Assembly (NCBI GenBank): GCA_023807065.1
Contig: JAJJLU010003924.1
Location: 1 to 24,237 of the forward strand
Length of the DNA stretch: 24,237 nucleotides
Reading direction: 5' to 3'
From: Isotricha intestinalis
Taxonomy: Eukaryota; Ciliophora; Litostomatea; Vestibuliferida; Isotrichidae
Below are positions 23,192 to 24,237 of this stretch, piece after piece (positions within the stretch are counted from its first letter, which is position 1; each line of letters starts with the position of its first letter). The notes beneath the pieces are model-generated. The model made no database searches. It saw nothing but the letters and a program-made list of their open reading frames with translations, and was not told the origin of the DNA. Made by a program: the position numbers and the translations under genes.

Positions 23192-24085
23192 TTATTGCTC
23201 CTCCATGTCTTTTTTAATGGTCTTAAGAGAATCAGGTGCGATTTGATAGAACAAATCTTCACACTCGTTACGACCTTTTGTAACCCATCTATTACTATCA
23301 TCTACAAAAGATAATGACATTCTTTTAACCCATTGCGTTACCTGTTCAATTTCATTAAATCTAGAATCAGGTTTTTGTACTCCTTCTTTTAAAGAAGTAT
23401 ATAGAGCAAGGAAATAAGCATAAAAATCTGCTATATTAATAGCTAAAACACGTTTAGAGTCTGCATGATAAGGGATATCTATAATATTGGGCATAAAAGA
23501 AATTCCTGTTTCTAATATTTTCTTATACTCTTTTTTAGATAAATAATATTTATGTGCCCATAATGGAGGATTCCAAATCAAATCAATAATCTTATTATCA
23601 TTCTGATCAAAAATTAATAAAGAATCACCTTTATTATTACGTTCATTCATATTTAATTTTTGGATACAAAGAGCTATGTGAAGTGCTGCCAAACGGTATA
23701 TATTTATACTAGTATCTTTATTTTGTAATGTTTTTATTTCTAACATTTCTTTAAAAGGTTTTTTTTGTCGTAAAATCTTTAACTTATTCAGGTCAATGGC
23801 TGTAAATAGAATTTTATGTTTTCTTTGGTTAATATAATCTATAATTGCATCTATTAATTTGAATCTTAAGTTTCTATCAATACACTCCCACTCTTTTAGA
23901 CCTCTATATAAATCTGTAGTATGAATTTCAGATAACTTTTCTTTTAAATCTGCGGACAATATTTGCAGTAATTCATTCCATTCTGTTTTAGTTTTCTTCA
24001 TTCTGGTCATATCAAACATAATGGCAGCAACTACAACTATTTCTTTTTTACAGTCATAACTTTCATCAATATAACAAATTTTCAT
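23192..24085 (-). CDS. DUF3800-family protein
   Basis: A 297-residue protein of the DUF3800 family, which has an RNase-H-like fold and unknown activity, and is common in mobile and defence-type gene neighbourhoods. The seen signatures are YIDES (D7, E8), EIHTTDL (H55), LIFDQND (D160) and NIADFYAYFL (D220), giving a plausible acidic active site. There is no signal peptide. A TAGGTG ribosome site precedes the ATG. It begins 18 nt after the stop of an ankyrin-repeat gene and ends with its own terminator, so the two form one transcript. The codon choice looks more AT-rich than the core genes, which fits recent acquisition. Function not assignable. Confidence 0.82.
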   Translation of the reverse strand: MKICYIDESYDCKKEIVVVAAIMFDMTRMKKTKTEWNELLQILSADLKEKLSEIHTTDLYRGLKEWECIDRNLRFKLIDAIIDYINQRKHKILFTAIDLNKLKILRQKKPFKEMLEIKTLQNKDTSINIYRLAALHIALCIQKLNMNERNNKGDSLLIFDQNDNKIIDLIWNPPLWAHKYYLSKKEYKKILETGISFMPNIIDIPYHADSKRVLAINIADFYAYFLALYTSLKEGVQKPDSRFNEIEQVTQWVKRMSLSFVDDSNRWVTKGRNECEDLFYQIAPDSLKTIKKDMEEQ

Positions 24086-24103
24086 AATAACACCTAATAT
24101 ATA

Positions 24104-24237
24104 TTATTTATTTGCACCTGCTTTTTTTAGTTCTGTTACAATTTCGCTATGTTTGTTCTCTTTTGCCCACATTAAAGCTGTCTCGCCATAATTTCCTTTA
24201 GCATTAACATCTGCTCCTTTTTCTATTAAATATTTAA
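24104..24237 (-). CDS. Ankyrin-repeat protein, C-terminal part (5' end beyond the window)
   Basis: The frame is open to the window edge. The visible 44 residues are one and a half ankyrin repeats: KYLIEKGADVNAKGNYGETA then LMWAKENKHSEIVTELKKAGAN and a Lys before the stop at 24104-24106. This is the canonical consensus (LIEKGADVNAK, GETALMWA), much closer than the divergent repeats of the 617-residue protein. The upstream domain composition is unknown. It is 18 nt from the DUF3800 gene and probably co-transcribed with it. Confidence 0.8.
   Translation of the reverse strand, partial: KYLIEKGADVNAKGNYGETALMWAKENKHSEIVTELKKAGANK

Overview
The window reads as chromosomal DNA of an AT-rich, diderm (Gram-negative type) bacterium. 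The diderm inference rests on an OmpA-domain lipoprotein, a second lipoprotein, secreted proteins and undecaprenyl-diphosphate phosphatase. Gene order, the Lys/Ala-rich histone-like protein and the mix of families made me think of a gut-type member of Elusimicrobiota. That is a low-confidence guess made without any database search. Most genes are ordinary core functions packed with very short gaps; the accessory parts are the two ends.

Layout. (1) 1-1656: a 5'-partial kbl/bioF-type PLP acyltransferase on + meets a CNT nucleoside transporter on -. Both lose their C-termini at one shared point near 634-650, so this is a deletion scar or an assembly chimera. (2) 1771-3211: a metallophosphoesterase and a HAD hydrolase on +. 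(3) 8503-3213, minus: a lipid/ribosome operon yceD-like, rpmF, plsX, fabG, acpP, rnc, ending in a membrane-anchored ankyrin protein with a Gln/Met-rich tail. (4) 9696-8531, minus: an orphan six-cysteine protein and a flavodoxin-like lipoprotein. (5) 10913-9763, minus: tRNA-Gly(CCC) directly followed by a membrane-anchored CBM48 protein, then a histone-H1-like protein with its own promoter and terminator. (6) 19714-10995, minus: a DNA-metabolism operon addB, addA, ybaB, aldo/keto reductase, spore-photoproduct-lyase-like radical SAM protein. (7) 19743-22627, plus: uppP, a frameshifted secreted alpha/beta hydrolase, an OmpA lipoprotein and a strong terminator. (8) 22791-24237: tRNA-Arg(GCG), then an accessory-looking stretch with helically phased AAAAGAC repeats, a 14-bp inverted repeat, a DUF3800 gene and the end of an ankyrin-repeat gene.

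Expression signals are unusually legible. Several promoters fit TTGnnn-N17-TAAAAT or TATTAT. A 14-base extended -10, TTTGRTAAAATATA, occurs intact before tRNA-Gly, tRNA-Arg and the yceD operon. Three operons (metallophosphoesterase, yceD, addB) have a -10 hexamer exactly 6 nt before the ATG and no Shine-Dalgarno, implying leaderless mRNAs, whereas internal genes usually carry GGAGG-type sites. addB and uppP diverge from a 28-bp gap built on the symmetric -10 palindrome ATTATATAAT.

The best candidates for something not described are the ankyrin-DUF3800 pair behind the tRNA-Arg/repeat region, the addBA-ybaB-AKR-SPL-like operon, and the tRNA-Gly/CBM48 co-transcript. None of these functions is proven by sequence alone.
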